From Eonycteris spelaea (lineage: Eukaryota > Chordata > Mammalia > Chiroptera > Pteropodidae), in assembly GCA_003508835.1 (NCBI GenBank), contig PUFA01000202.1, forward strand, positions 1,178,001-1,242,000: a stretch of 64,000 bases of DNA, in the 5' to 3' direction. How positions within the stretch are numbered: position 1 is the first letter of the stretch; every line of letters begins with the position of its first letter. Shown piece after piece: positions 12,426 to 27,280 of the stretch. Below the pieces are notes generated by a model. It worked only from the letters and a program-made list of their open reading frames with translations. It searched no databases and was not told where the DNA came from. A program made the translations under genes and the position numbers.

Positions 12426-13429
12426 TGACTCATTCTCCATCCCACCAAGGTGGCTCCGGGCCCCCTCTGCCAAACGCCTGCTCTCCCCCACTCCTCTGGT
12501 CCCAGCTGTCCGTCCCTTTCCCCAGATCTCTGGAGCCCCTCCCTTCCAATCAGCATCTAACAAAAACTCTTTTGTGATTACATGCCTGGGGGACTTCATC
12601 TGAGTCACTTTGGCTTCTCCAGCTCCAGCGCAGCCGGGTCCAAGGCCTGCTCAGCGTTTCCAGTGCAGCGGCCAGCAGCCCTGCTGTCTGAGAGGCCACG
12701 AGCTCCACCCCAGGGGGGTCGGGGGAGCCGCCTGAGGACGGCTGGGCCACACTCCCGCCCTCTCACTCCTGGGTCTTGTGGAAACCTACGAAGACCAACC
12801 CGATGACGAGGAGAGCGAAGAGTATTTTATTTATTCAGGACTTGCCATGGCCAAGCCGTGGTGCCTCACGTGTCAGCAGAGACTGGACGGCAGGCAGGGG
12901 CGGGGGGCAAAGCTCCCAGGGTGCAAAGGGAGCTTCAGGTGGGACCTCGGTGGGGGCCGCTGGCACCGGGGGGCTGTGGGCGGGCTGACCAGAAGCCCGG
13001 CATCCTGTGTGACTGGCTGGGGGTGCGTATTTGGCTTTCTCTGGTTGGTTCTAAGTTGAAGTGGGGACAAAAATTAAGGAAGCGGTCGGGGATGAATCAA
13101 GCCCTGGACATTCTGAGCCAGTTCTTCCGGAAGGCATTGTTTCGCGTCCTGGATTGTTGCTACGCATAGTCCGACCTCCGGGCGTCTTACAGATGCATGA
13201 GGCTTGTTCTAGATGAGGAGCCGGCGTCCCGGGCAGGTGGCTGCAGGTTGTGGGCCAGCGCTGTGCGTGTCCCTCCGGCCCGCTGGCGTGCTGGGTCTCG
13301 GCCCGCGGCGCACAGCAGCCCTCGGGGGCTCGTCCCACCTTCCTCAAACACACGGATGCCCTGGCGGGGGAGGATCAGCCAGCACCCCAGCTCCGTCCTG
13401 CGGTGGCTCTCGGGAGAAGGTGTTCTCTG

Positions 13430-13680
13430 TGCGAAGATGGTGGCAGGTGCAGGAAGGGGCCCGGGCGGCCGCCGTGGGTTAGCGAGGGAGGCGAGACTGC
13501 CGTTCTGGGGAACTGTGTGCTCCGCGTCGCTCGGCCGGTCAGGACGGCGAGTCGCGAGCTGGGAGTCGGACGGTCAGGACGGCCTCATGGCCAGCGTGGA
13601 AGTTCACGACTGCGGCTGCTGCCGGCGAGCGGACGGGGACTCGGGAAGGGGACTCGCAGACGGGGGCACCGTGAGGAGGG
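13430..13680. promoter_or_regulatory. CpG-rich patch
   Basis: CpG-dense segment (cggccgccg, gcgtcgctcggccgg). No flanking exon with conserved protein sequence is visible, so its role is unknown. Confidence 0.25.
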
Positions 13681-13824
13681 GCGCGGGGAGGGGCCTGAGG
13701 GAGTCACTTACTCTCTGCCTTTCTGCTCTTCACCTTGTGAAGGTTTCATCGGAGGAACCCTCCGGGAAGGGCCTCCTCCTCAAAACGAGGATCCGGAACG
13801 TACCTAGGCAGTAATAATAAGAAG

Positions 13825-13980
13825 AAAAATAAGTGAACCTGAGTCCGCGCAGAACCCCTACAGCAGCCCTAGGAGACGGTTCCTATTTTGAGCTCTATGC
13901 TACCGAAGAGAAAACCGGGCACAGAGCAGTGAAGGAACTGGCCCAGGCTCACACAGTGAGTGCCAGAGGGGGGAGGAAGC
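13825..13980 (-). repeat. MIR SINE (antisense)
   Basis: Inverted MIR: agaaaaccgggcacagagca, then actggcccaggctcacacag. Confidence 0.55.
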
Positions 13981-14099
13981 GCAAATCGTGTGCTCTGCAG
14001 AAGATCAGTTGCTACTTTGCTCCCCTAAATGCTGCTTTCTCCTTGAATGTGTCGCCTGACGCATCGCAAACCATGTCATAGTAAAAAGTCAGCTCTTCC

Positions 14100-14260
14100 C
14101 AAGCGCCAGGTCCTAGGCGTTTGCAGGAATGAACTCACTCGTCTTCACAACAGTCTTCTGGGACGAGGATCCGTGATTATCATCCCCATTTTACAGAAAA
14201 CGGAAGAGCCACGTGGCACGGCCCAGGCCTCTGACCCCCGGGCCTGCACATCCGTCACTG
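14100..14260 (-). repeat. MIR SINE (antisense)
   Basis: Inverted MIR: aatgaactcactcgtcttca followed by tcatccccattttacagaaa. Adjacent to another MIR of the same orientation. Confidence 0.65.
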
Positions 14261-15054
14261 TGACGGGCCTGCTCCTGTCAACCAGCAGGGCCTTGCCGCC
14301 CATCGGTCCAGCCCTGCTCCACACAGTGGCCCGCGGCGAGGCGCAAACCCAGGTCTGTGGGTCTCCTTTTCTGGGTTGCACCCCGCTTTGAGAATCTAGT
14401 GGAAGCTGTAGACACTGTCCCCAGAAAAAGCACGCACGCACGCACACACACGCTGCACTCCGTGCACACTCTGGAAACGTCACTGATCCCCCTCAAGCCT
14501 TTCCGTGGCCAGTGGGTGACAACGGGGACTTCCGGGGTTAGGGCTCCAGCTAAGGGGCGCTCTCCAGTCCGGGAAGAAAAGGCCAGCCTTTGAGTCCCGA
14601 AGGTTTCACTTACTGAGAACAGAAACAGGGTTCCGTGTCCACCTTTCTTTCCTTCGCCAGGGACCGGGACAGAAAGCAGCCTGTCGGGAGGGCCCCACCT
14701 TCGAGCAGTTCCCCCAGCTTCCCTCCCACACCCAGGCAGCTCAGCGCGGCTGGAACAAACCTCATCGTTCCGCAGATTTATGCCAATGCACATGTGCAGT
14801 TTCTAATCCCAGCTGGGCTTTCAACACGACTTGGCACCCCTTACTGGTACCAGATAAACACACACCCGGTTCCCACAGGGGCCATCCCAGCTCTTCTTTA
14901 ATGATTCTTTGAGCTTGAAAAGTCTTCATGTGTTAGAAGCAGCACAATGCACGAATTTTCATTCACGTCCTCTCAGGTTTTTATCCAGTCTCTCCCTCAA
15001 GTTGTGCTCTTGACTCTTGTACGAATTTGTTGATTTAAGTAGTTATTTAGGAGT

Positions 15055-15255
15055 TCCCATGCCCGGCACTGGGTGGGGCTCTGTTCTCATGGAGCTTACA
15101 GCCCAGGGAGAAGGACCATCACCCAGTAAATAATCACAAATACCACGAGGCTCACTCAAGGGAAAGTAGAGAGAATTATCGAATGTGTTGATGTGGGGGT
15201 TTCAGGAAGGCCTCCCTGAGGAAGTGACATTTAAAGCCGAGACTTGAAGGCTGAT
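15055..15255 (+). repeat. L2-like LINE fragment
   Basis: Contains tctcatggagcttacagccc, then aggcctccctgaggaagtga and catttaaagccgagacttga, typical of L2 internal 3' sequence. Confidence 0.55.
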
Positions 15256-16199
15256 ATGTCAGTTAGGAATGCTTCGGGCTACACACAACCACCTAACAGT
15301 GAAAGCATGAGGATGTTTATTTCCTCGAGAAGCAAAGGGTTCAGGGTTTTTAAGAGGCTCAACAATATCAAGGGCCATGAGTTGACATCTCTTGCCATTT
15401 TCTTGGCTTTTCCCGCAGTCACCATTCAGCCTCAGTCAGGGCTGCCACGGATTCAAGTGGGACTTTCTTACATAACATCATTCTGAAACAAAGAAGAGAG
15501 AAAGGCCTCTGGTTCCCAAACGGCTCTCTTTAAAAATTCATCCACAAGTTCGCAGAAGTTTTTCTTTTGTGTCTTTTTACCCTCAAGTGGGCCACATGCC
15601 CACCTTGGATAGGCAGAGGAAGGGCATTACTGTGACCGACGTGGACCTGTCATGATGTATTCCATGGCACAGTGAGGGCCCCACCTCCTCTGAAGACACT
15701 GCTCCTCCTGGACCCCTCAACTGAGGGTGAAAGGGACCACCAATTCCGGATGTGGAAGCCTAGATATGTCAAACAAACCCTCATACTAATAAAAGCTTAA
15801 AAAAAATAATCCCAAACAGTCATCTTGAAAGCATCAGAGAAGTTACGAGATGGGAGGAACTGCTGAATTGAGATGCTGCATTTCTGAAGAGGACGGGAAA
15901 GTGGGGAAGCGAAGCCCTCGTGGACGGCTGCTTATGCCTGGGGTCTTTCTGTTCAGGAAAAGTCTGAGCTGCGATTCTGGTACCCTCAAGTGGCTAGGGT
16001 GACATTTCGGAGTCAGAGCCCTGCCAAGAATGAGGACCTCAGTAAACACTCCTCTGCTCTGGGTGTGATGCCGAAAGGCTGCACGCTAGGAGTGAGAGAC
16101 CCAGAAAATCTCAATCTCTGGACTTGATTTAAGGGGGGCCCTGCTTGCTCATGCCTTGAGGAACCAGCAAAAAAATAAGTTTTCCTAGAGGAAGACAAT

Positions 16200-17775
16200 A
16201 TTATCTTGAGACTCAAAGCATTTCTATAAATAGTCTTTCAAAAACAAGGTCTAACAAAGTAACCCAAGGATATAAGATAGCATGAATTGGAACAGTCAGT
16301 ACAATAGATAATAAAAATAGACTCACAGGGTCTCCAGATATTGAAATTATCAGCATAGATTACAAAACAATTCTGCTTATATGTTCAAGGAATGGAAGCC
16401 AAGAATGGAAAATTTGGCTGGAACTAGTAACTTGAAAAAATGATGTAGCATATTTAAACAGGAAAAAAATGTAAAATCTGAAATTAAACCTACAATAGCC
16501 CAAATTAAGAATGGAAACAGACAGTTTTAGCAGTAGATTAGAAAGAGCAGAAGGGAAAATTAATGGACTGGAATCTAAGTCAAATAAAATATCCAGAATG
16601 ACACATAATGGAGTAAAAAGATAGAAAATGCAGAGGAGTGGTAAGAGACATGAATGTCATAATAAAAAGGTCTAAAACAGAGCTTCCTAGGAAAGGAAAA
16701 AAGGAACATAGGCAATAGTTAAAGGAAAAATGACTCAGAATTTTCCAGAATTGATGAAACACACCAAATCATACATTTAAGAATCCAACAAATCTCAAGC
16801 AGGATTAAAGAACAAAAAACCCAAAAAAACTCTGTGGCCTCACACATTATAGTGAAACTGCAGGAAACCAAAGACAGAAAAAAAAAAAACAGTAAAAGCA
16901 GAACAAAACAGACAAATTACCTCCAAACACCACAACATTTGCAGGATTCACACTTCCTGATTTTAAAGCTTACTATGATCGAGACGGTGTGGCTTTGGCA
17001 TAAGACATACGGGCCAACCGGACAGAATTCAGGGTCCAGATGTAATCCTCGCATTTATGATCAACTGAATTTCCACGTGGGTGCCAAAAAGTCAGTGAGA
17101 GAAAGAACAGTCTTTCAACAAATGGGTCTGGGACCTCTGTCTATCCACACACAAATGAATGAAATTGGATCCCTTGCTCATGCCACATAATTGAATTGTA
17201 TCTCAGTGAAGCAGTTGTGAAAAATTAACTCAAATGGGCCAAAAGACTAAAGTGTAAGAGCTAACATTGTAAAATTTTTAGAAGAAAACAAGGAGTAAAT
17301 AATAGCCCCGAATCGAAACAACCCAAATGTCCATCAGCTGATGAATGGGTAAGTAAAATGTGTGATATCCATAACATGGAAAAGTATTCAGCATAAAAGA
17401 AACAAAGTGCTGATACCTGCTATGATATGATGAACCTTGAAAATATTATGCTAAGTAAAAATAAGCTATACAAAAAGCCACGTATTGAATGACTCCCTTC
17501 ACATGAGATTTAAAGAAGAGGCGAATATCTACAGGGACAGAAAGTAGATTAGGGGTTGTCTAGGGCTGGCCGCGGGGGCGGGTGGGGAATGAGGATGGCT
17601 GCTGTCTTTTCAGGGTGACAAAAGTGTTCTGAAATTGATTGTGGTGATGGTTACAGAATTTTTGTGAATATGCTAAAAACCTTGGAATTGTATACTGTAA
17701 AGGAATAAGTTATATGGTAAGTGAATCACATCTTAGTGCAGGTACTACCAAAAAAAAAAAAAAAAAAAAAAAAAG
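16200..17775 (+). mobile_element. Degenerate L1 LINE with poly(A) tail
   Basis: AT-rich L1-derived DNA. The 3' part is clear: aacaacccaaatgtccatca at about 17,317, then ttgaaaatattatgctaagt, then gtgatggttacagaattttt. It ends in a poly(A) run at about 17,750-17,774. Reading frames are broken throughout, so it is not active. Confidence 0.8.
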
Positions 17776-17894
17776 AACGCAGAATAGGTATGTGGGACAA
17801 AGGGAAACTGATAAATTTAAATCCAAAAATATCACTAATTATATTAAATGTAAATGGACCAGTGAACCAGTTAAAAGACACTGGTTGTCTGACT

Positions 17895-18035
17895 GGATTT
17901 TTTTTTAATTTAATTAAACGTATTGGGGGTGACATTGGTCACAACGACGTCATCTACATTTCGGGTGCACACTTCTGTGATGTAACATCCGTCTATCAGA
18001 TCGCGTGCTCACCACCAGCCTAGTCTCCGTCGTCA
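17895..18035. repeat. L1-end repeat of a type I associate with bats
   Basis: Starts attgggggtgacattggtca and continues with ctcaccaccagcctagtctc. It is a diverged relative of the copy at 63,405-63,625. The bat assignment rests on memory of such repeats and needs a library search. Confidence 0.5.
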
Positions 18036-18049
18036 TATGTGAATTTTTA

Positions 18050-19735
<1,686 letters not shown>

Positions 19736-19736
19736 T

Positions 19737-20232
19737 TGTGATCAGTGACTTACCGCTGCATAGCCAGTTACTTTGACGCGAAGCGGACTGAAGCAACAGA
19801 CGGCATCTCACAGGTTCTGTGCGTTAGGAATTTGGAAGTGGCCTGAGCAGCTCTGACTCGGGGGTCTCTGGGGAGGTTTTAGTCCAGAAATCGGCTGAGC
19901 CGCATCCTCCGAAGGCTCGACTGGGGCCAGAGGCTCCTTCAAGGTCGCTCGCACGGCTGTTAGCAGGAGGCCTGGGTTCTTGTCATTGGCTGGAGTCCCC
20001 GGTTTCGTACCACGTGGACCCCTGCTCACAAGACGGCAGCTGGCTTCCCCCAGAACCGGTTTCCAAGAAAGGCAGACACCACTATGTCCTTTAAGCCCTC
20101 GCCTCAGAAAGGACACACCATCACTTCTGCCATGCTCAACTGGTCACACGAACAATAAGAGAAGGGACAACACGGGGTGTGAACACCGGCAGGTCGGGCT
20201 CACGGGGCCACCTCGGAGGCTGGCTACCACCA
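19737..20232 (-). mobile_element. MLT1-type MaLR solo LTR (antisense)
   Basis: Follows the MLT1 consensus over its length: cagtgacttaccgctgcata, ttaggaatttggaagtggcc, ggctgttagcaggaggcctg, ggcagctggcttcccccaga and finally cctcggaggctggctacca. No internal retroviral genes are present. An old non-coding relic. Confidence 0.8.
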
Positions 20233-21179
20233 TCGGGAAGGAGAGAAAGTCAGGACACCTTTGATCTCTACTTCCCATCAACATTACCTGGAGGTTGTCC
20301 AGGGTAGTAAAAAAAAAGAAAAAGAAATAAGAGGCGAGAGGATTAGAACGAAGAAGCAGAACTATGGGTATTCACAGTGGATGCGACTGACCGTGTGCAC
20401 AGAAAACCAGCTGAGAGGCATCTACCCGCCCCCCATCCAACCCCCACAGCCACCTCTGGGCCTGAGCCCGGGCCCCTGCCCTACAGTTTTCCAAAAACCA
20501 ATTCCCCTGGGAAAGAGTTAGGTCCCAGGCGACGGGCAAGGCTGTCCTGAAAAGGCTGACAGATAGGAAAAGAGAAACCTTCAGATTACAAAGGGAAAAA
20601 AGTCTAAACAAGGTAAAAAGGAAGCAAAAGAGAGTTAAATCAAACCAAACAGAGGCCGGCATGTGAAGCCACCTCAACGAAAAGGACGCGGAGGAGAGGC
20701 GGGAGAAGACACCGGAATCAGGCAGGGCCCCGCGGTGCGTGCACCGGAGCACGGAAAGCCAAGCCTGGGGCATTTCACACCAGCTCTCACGGGTCCTTGT
20801 ACCGTCCCTTCAAAAAGGTTATAAACTACTTCGGCAACACATGGGTCAGGAGCCCTGGAAACACATTTTTAGGGGTTTTTGGTAGCGAAAAACGTTAAAA
20901 CAAATTTTCAAGAAGGAGGAAATGCTACCTCACATCATAGTTTTTTACAAATTTTCATAAGTATGAACCTTTTTTTTGATGAGGCTGCAATTTTTCTGTA
21001 CAACCATGAATTAGCCGCATACTGAATTAAGGGAGACTTTTATCGTCTTGAGTGGAAACTTAAAATTTCATAGGCAGGGAAGGGGGGGCAGTTTTTATAA
21101 CAGACAAAGATTTTGATGAAATAAAAAACATAAACCAATGGCAATTTAGAATCATAATCATGCATTTAACATGTCTTAA
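20233..21179. other. Intergenic DNA, nothing recognised
   Basis: AT-rich to mixed sequence between an LTR and an L1. No conserved exon, RNA gene or repeat that I can name. Confidence 0.4.
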
Positions 21180-22065
21180 ACATTTTAAATGGTCTACCCT
21201 CTATATCCTAGTCTTAAAAAATAACTCGACGCATAATCTGCTTATCATATCATTCAAGTGTACCATTCAATATTTTCAGTAAATTTACTAAGCTGTATAA
21301 CCATCACCGTAAATCAGTTTTAAAATACTTTCATGACTCTAATGAGATCCATCATGCTCACTGACTCAATCTTATCCCTCCTCTCCTACCTCAGGCAACC
21401 ACTAATCCGTCTCTATAGCTTTGCCTTTCCTGGCTGTTTCATACACACAGAATCATACAATAGGACTCTGATCATGTTTTTGACGTTCATCCATGCCATG
21501 GCATGTACCTACCTGTATTTTGTTTCTTTTAATTGCTGAATTATATTCCATTGTATGAACATACCACCTTTTTTCTGTTTCCAGGTGATGAACATTTTGG
21601 ATGCTTCCGATTTGGTTTCCATCGTGATTATAAATAATGCTGCTAAGGACATCTGTGTGCAACTCCTTATGTGGATATGTTTTCGTTTCCCTTGGGTAGG
21701 TACCAAAGAGTGAAGTTACTGGGTCATATGGTAAATGGATATTTAACCTTTTGAGAAACCACCAGTTTTCCAAAGCAACTATACCACTTTTTTATTCCCA
21801 TCGGCAATGTCTGAAGCTTCCCGTTTCTCCTCAACCTTGTCAACATTTGTTATTGTGTCTTTTTAACTATGGTCATTTTAGTGGGTAGAAATAGTACCTT
21901 GTTGTGGTTTGATTTGCATGCCCTAATCATTAATGATATTGAGCATCTTGTCCCTTGCTTATTAACTATTTTTTTTATATATATATATAACTTTTAGGTA
22001 AAAGGCCTATTGTTTTGCTCAGTTTTTGATTGTTTTTGTTTATTATTGAGGTAGACGAGTTCTGG
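21180..22065 (-). mobile_element. L1 LINE 3' region (antisense)
   Basis: Inverted L1: ctgaattatattccattgta, gattataaataatgctgcta and agtgaagttactgggtcata are the inverted L1 3' motifs. Coding capacity is destroyed. Confidence 0.75.
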
Positions 22066-22074
22066 ATATTCTCT

Positions 22075-22470
22075 TCTGGAACATACAGCCATGAGATCAG
22101 TAGAACTGTCTCTTAAACAACTCTCCTTGTGTGCTGGCTGGAAAATTACTGCCTGGCTATGTCCATGGGAACATAGGCTGTCACCCATAGAACATAACAT
22201 TCTAACAATAAGCTTCTGCTTCTGTACCCCTGCTTGCACACCCGATCTGTGGGTCGAAAGGTAGTGAATAGAAGAAAAAAAGTTTTTGTGTTCAGACAGA
22301 ATGAAGAATGGGGTTTAGGGCTTAACAACCTGTACCTCTGCACTTCAGGGCTGTTTAATTAGGGGTCTGCGTACCCCTGGCAGACCCAGCTGGCTGAATA
22401 AAGAGTGTGTTTCCTATAACTCACTGAGTTCTGGTGGGCCGTGTGTCTATCGGGGGCTGGCGGCTACAAC
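22075..22470 (+). mobile_element. Probable retroviral-type solo LTR
   Basis: The right part has a polyadenylation signal aataaa at about 22,398, a G/T-rich stretch, and a ggctacaaca end at about 22,469. This is an LTR R/U5-like arrangement. The left boundary is uncertain and no gag/pol/env sequence follows. Read as an old LTR relic of unassigned family. Confidence 0.45.
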
Positions 22471-22627
22471 ACTTGGTCTTGGATGCCCCTCTCAGGATGA
22501 CGTGCTAGACTAATATCTCTTAGTGGTAGTCTAGTGTTTCCCAATAGTGTTGATAATGTGCTAGGAAGCCTTGAAAATTTTTACTATGTGGCATATAATA
22601 GTAAAATTGAAAAAATTAGATTAGGAT

Positions 22628-23088
22628 TGTCTGTATTTCCTATGGCTGCTGTAACAAATTGCCATAAATTGAGTGGCTTAAAACAGCAGAAGTTTTTTTC
22701 TCATCGTTCTGGATCCGGTCCAGAAGTCCGAGGCCAGCGTCCTACAGAGCTAAAAATCAAGGTGCTGGTTCCTTCTGAAGGTTCCAGGGCAGAATATTTT
22801 GCTTGTTTCTTCCAGTTCCTGCTGGCTGCCCACATTGGTCACTCCGATCTTCCTTCCATAGTCCCATTCCTCCTCCTTCTCTGCTGTCATATCTCACTCT
22901 GCCTCCTTCTTATGAGGACCTCTGTGATTCTGTGGAAGGTCTGCCCAGATAATCCAGGATCATCATGCCTCCTCAAGGTCCATACCTGAGTCACACTGCA
23001 AAGTCTCTTTGGCTGTGCAAGGTTACATTCGCAGCTTCCAGAGATGAGGATCTGGATAACCCCGGGGGCCATTGTTCAGCCTACCACA
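22628..23088 (-). mobile_element. ERVL-type LTR relic (antisense)
   Basis: Begins ggctgctgtaacaaattgcc, then gagtggcttaaaacagcaga, and ends attgttcagcctaccacacc. This is the inverted form of a widespread ERVL (MLT2-like) LTR. No open viral genes. Confidence 0.65.
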
Positions 23089-23395
23089 CCGTCCAACAGA
23101 AATATAATATAATGTGAGCCACAAACACAAGCTACGTATGTAATTTAAAATGTTTTTGTAGCCACGTTTTTAAAACTGTAAAATGAGAGGTGGAATTAAC
23201 TTTAATAATATATTTCATTTAACCCAATACCCAAAATATCACATCGACATGTAATCGACACAAACATTATTAATGAGATAGCTTCCTTCTTTGTCATGCT
23301 AAGTCTTTGAAACCCACTGCCATTCAGACCAGCCCCATTTCAAGTGCTAGATACTCACGAGTGACTGGCGGCTACTGTAGCGGACAACATGGCCC
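23088..23395. mobile_element. Old non-autonomous DNA transposon-like repeat, copy 1
   Basis: Shows aatgtgagccacaaacacaa, then tttaataatatatttcattt, then gagtgactggcggctactgt. The same family occurs again at 61,810-62,065. I cannot name the family with certainty. Confidence 0.5.
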
Positions 23396-23399
23396 ACAA

Positions 23400-25172
23400 G
23401 TGACCTGAAAAGTCACTGGAACAACATGGCTTTTCTGCTTTTAATGCTTACATAAAAGAATTGTATGAATTCTTCCTAACACTGGTGTCTGATCATTAAA
23501 CAATAGCCAAGATACTCCCGAAAAAGAACAAAGTGGAAGGACTTGCCCTAGAGACATCAAAATTTGTTCTAAAGCTACAGGCTACGTCGTATTGCGTGAC
23601 AATGAATAAAGAAGAGAAGGTCCAGAAACAAATCTATGCAAATATGGACGTGTGACTTATGATGCAGAGCAGCGGAGAAAGGACAGTCTTTTCAACAAAT
23701 GGTGCTGGCATAACTGATTCTCCAAATGGAATAAAATATGAATCATGACCCTAAAATAAAAATCAACTCCAGGTGGATACTAGTCTTAATGAGGTAGGCA
23801 AAAAATAACACTTTTCAAAAGATAAAATAGGAGAGGATCTTTGTGACCTGGGTGTAGAAGATAATTTTTAAAAACAGAGGGAAAAGGCGCTAAACATAAT
23901 GGCAACTATATTAAGTTTAAGAATATCCTTTTATCAAAGACACTATTAAGAGAGTGAACAGGCAAGCCACAAGGTGGGTTACATGCCAAAAAGTTCACAT
24001 CCAGAATAAATAAAGAACAAAGAAATAAGGAAAAGTCTAATAGAAAAAATATGCAAGAAATTTGAGCAGGTAAGATGTCCAAATGGCCAATGAATATATA
24101 AAAAGGTTCTCAACCTCATTTACAGTCATGGAAATGCAAATTAACCTACAATGAGAAATCAATACAAATTCACCAGGATGACTGAACAGACACACAACGT
24201 CAAGATTTGGTAAAGATGTGGAACGGGGGAACTCGTACAACCACTTTGGCATTATCTAGTTAGGCTGAAGAGATTCTCTGACCCAGTAATTCAACTCCTG
24301 GCTGTATACCCAATGGAAATGCATGCAATATGGACTATTTTTATATTAATATATTTGAAAGCACCTAAAACTGGGGGGAAAAAACCCCGATATCCATCAA
24401 GAACAGAAGGGATAAATTGTGGTATATTTCTACAATGGAACTCTATATAAAATGAATGAACCACAGGTATATGGAATAACACGAATGCACACTTAAAAAG
24501 GCAGACACAAAAAAATACACTATCTGATTCCATTCTTATAACATTAAAAAATGGGCAAAATTAAATGGCTGTGCATTATTCACAAAAGCCAAAAGTTGGC
24601 AAGTGTCCATTAACAGCTAAATGGATATACAAAATGCGGTGTATCCACACAATGGAATATTATTATTCAGCCATACAAAGGACTGAAGTTCTGATGCATG
24701 CTATATGAATCTTGAAAACATGCTAAGCAAAATAAGCAGGACACAGAAGTACCTACATAGATTTAAGGTACTTACATGAGATTCCTAGAAGAGGCAAATT
24801 CACACGGCCAGAAAGTGGGTTGTAGGTTACCAGGAGATGGGGGATGAGGGAACGGGGGAGTTATCGCTTAATGGTTATAGATTTCTGTTTGGGGTGATGG
24901 AAAAGTTTAGAAATAGGATGGCTGCCCAATGTTATGAATGTAATGATGCCCCGGAATTCAACTCCTAGCTGTATACCCAATAGAAATGCATGTAATATGG
25001 ACTATTTACTTGAAAATGGTTAAAATGGCAAATTTTTCTCTATATATATTTTACCACAATCTTAAAAAATTAATAATGTCATATACCAAAAACCACTGAA
25101 TTGTATACTTTCACTGGGTGAATTGTATGGTTATGTGAATTACATCTCAATAAAGCTTTTTTAAAAATCGAA
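23400..25172 (+). mobile_element. L1 LINE, ORF2 3' part and 3' UTR
   Basis: ORF2 remnant with aagatactcccgaaaaagaa and tttcaacaaatggtgctggc, then two successive L1 3' ends: acaatggaatattattattc, cttgaaaacatgctaagcaa, then the aataaagcttttttaaaaa terminus at about 25,150. Heavily mutated. It contains a 52-bp local duplication (see findings). Confidence 0.8.
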
Positions 25173-27280
25173 ATGAGTGTTCTGGGGATTCGTTTTTAGG
25201 TGGCAAAGCTATAAAGACAAAGCAAGTAAGTGATTGCTGTAAATACCAGGAGAGCAGGATGGTGCTACTTTACCAGGGGTGGGGTGGGGGAGTCTGTGGG
25301 GGCATCTGGGGTGCTGGCAATGTCCTTCCCTTGACCTGGGGGGTTGATGCAGGGAGCTTCACTTTATAATAATCCATTGAACTGGGGGGCTGGAGGAGGA
25401 CAGCTTGTTCAGTAGAAGAAGGGAACGTGTCCACCACAGAGGGGAACAGAGCTTGCTCATTGGAGTTCCATTCGGGGAGAAGCAGCTGTCAAAGCCACAG
25501 ACGCACAGAAGAGGGACCGAATGGTGACAGCCCAGTTCCACCAAGGCTTGGAAACCAAGTCTGAAGAGGTGTGCATCACAGAGTCAGAGGGGACATTGTC
25601 CTAAGGGAACGGTGCAACGTCATTGAGGGTTTTTAAAGCAATGAAGTGGCCTGACTGAATCAGCAGCTTTCTTCTGCCGGGAACTTGGGGACCAGACTGG
25701 ACACGGCAGGAGTAGGAAGGGGCCAGGAGACCGGTTACGAAGCAGTTTCAATGATCACAAATGCTGGTGGAGGTTTGGTCCAGGGGTGGAGGCAGTGAGA
25801 GGCGAGGATACAGCGTCCTTGTGCCCCGTGTGTATTGAACAATTCTGTTTGTCTACACACAGCAGACTCTTTTACGTAGTTAAAAACACTTTAGTGTTAT
25901 AGTGTTTATTCTATTATACAGTACACACTTGTTCACACTTGTACATGCATTTCATGTACAGAGCTGTGCACACCAAACCACAACTACTGTACTTTATGAG
26001 TGATTTATTTCCAAAGGTTTTGCTGCCTGTGACTTTTGCCTTACGTACTTAACTTTAGAACCTAACTGAGGTAAGGAGCAGCTCTATTATTGATGGACTT
26101 CTATGTAGATTTGGTGAGTGGTTGGAATGGAAAAAAGGAGAGAAAGGATGATTTCCTCACATCTCTTGCCTAAAAAACTGAGATGGTGGTCCTATTATTT
26201 GATGGGGCCCACCAGGGGAGGAACAGTCGGTGGGCAGAGATGATGAGCTCATTTTTCTTAACATTTTATGAAAATTTTCAAAAATGTAGAAAGGGTGACA
26301 GACTGTACAGCAAACACTCATATACCCCCCACCTAAATCCTTCAACTCACTTATTACTTTTCTTCCTCACATCTTCCCACGTACTCAGAGCTCATTTTTG
26401 AACAAGCTGAATTTGTGGTATCTACAGGACTTCCAAGTGTTCTCGGAGACCACTAGTCTACTGTATAGAAGTACATTTAAAGAGCAGGTGACACCATGCT
26501 GCCACTCCTTCTGTGCCTCCCGTTCACACTCACTTGCCTAGAATCTGGCTTTGGCATCTTGCTTCGGAAGGTGGTTTCACTAAGGACACCAACTACCGAG
26601 GACGCTAACGCTGAACTTATTATCTTCCTCCCGTGACACCGCTTCTCCTCCTGTGTATCTTAAACTCCAGTTACCCAAACCCGGAACCTGGGAGTCATCC
26701 CTGACATCTGCAGCAAACAGGATGTGTCAATCCTATCTCCTAAATATCTTTAAAAGATGCCCCTCCCTCTTCATCCCCGGACCGCTAACAAAGTGCTAGA
26801 TCTCAGAGTTCCTAACAGGTTACTGATACAGTTTCCACCTGGGAACCAACCAGTCCCTGTCTCCACCCTCTCTCCAGCTCATCTATTCCTATCCACCTAT
26901 CTGTCCATCTAATTTATCTTTAAAACTCTGTTCGCATCACTTTTCTTTCTCAGTCCTTCACAGGTGCTTACTCCCAGGTGGCATGACTTCTATAGTTCTT
27001 CAAGATCTTCCAGAAAGCATGAGTGAGCCTAAAGCTGTAATCTTTGCCTAGCTACTCCCTCACACCATTTTAACTACTTAGTGGCTCTTCAAATATGCCA
27101 ACCACACTTTCTACTTTACGCCCTCCTCTGAGGAGACCTCCCTGGTGTCTCCCACCAAATAATACATCTGTCATTAGATATGCAAATTTCCACGTAGCTA
27201 AAAATCCTTCAGGAGGTGTTTCCGTCTTCTTTTTAGCCAGAATGCTTAGCACTCTTCCTAACACAAAACGGACACTCTAG
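25173..27280. other. Intergenic DNA between L1 cluster and CpG island
   Basis: No supported gene. A short L1M-like antisense fragment may lie at 26,240-26,395 (aacattttatgaaaattttc, gacagactgtacagcaaaca). If a FALEC-like lncRNA exists here, its 3' exons would fall in this stretch, but I cannot define them. Confidence 0.35.

Noticed and set aside
21180..25172. L1- and LTR-derived open frames as genes
   Set aside because: All are short, broken pieces within recognisable transposon relics; no intact coding sequence remains.
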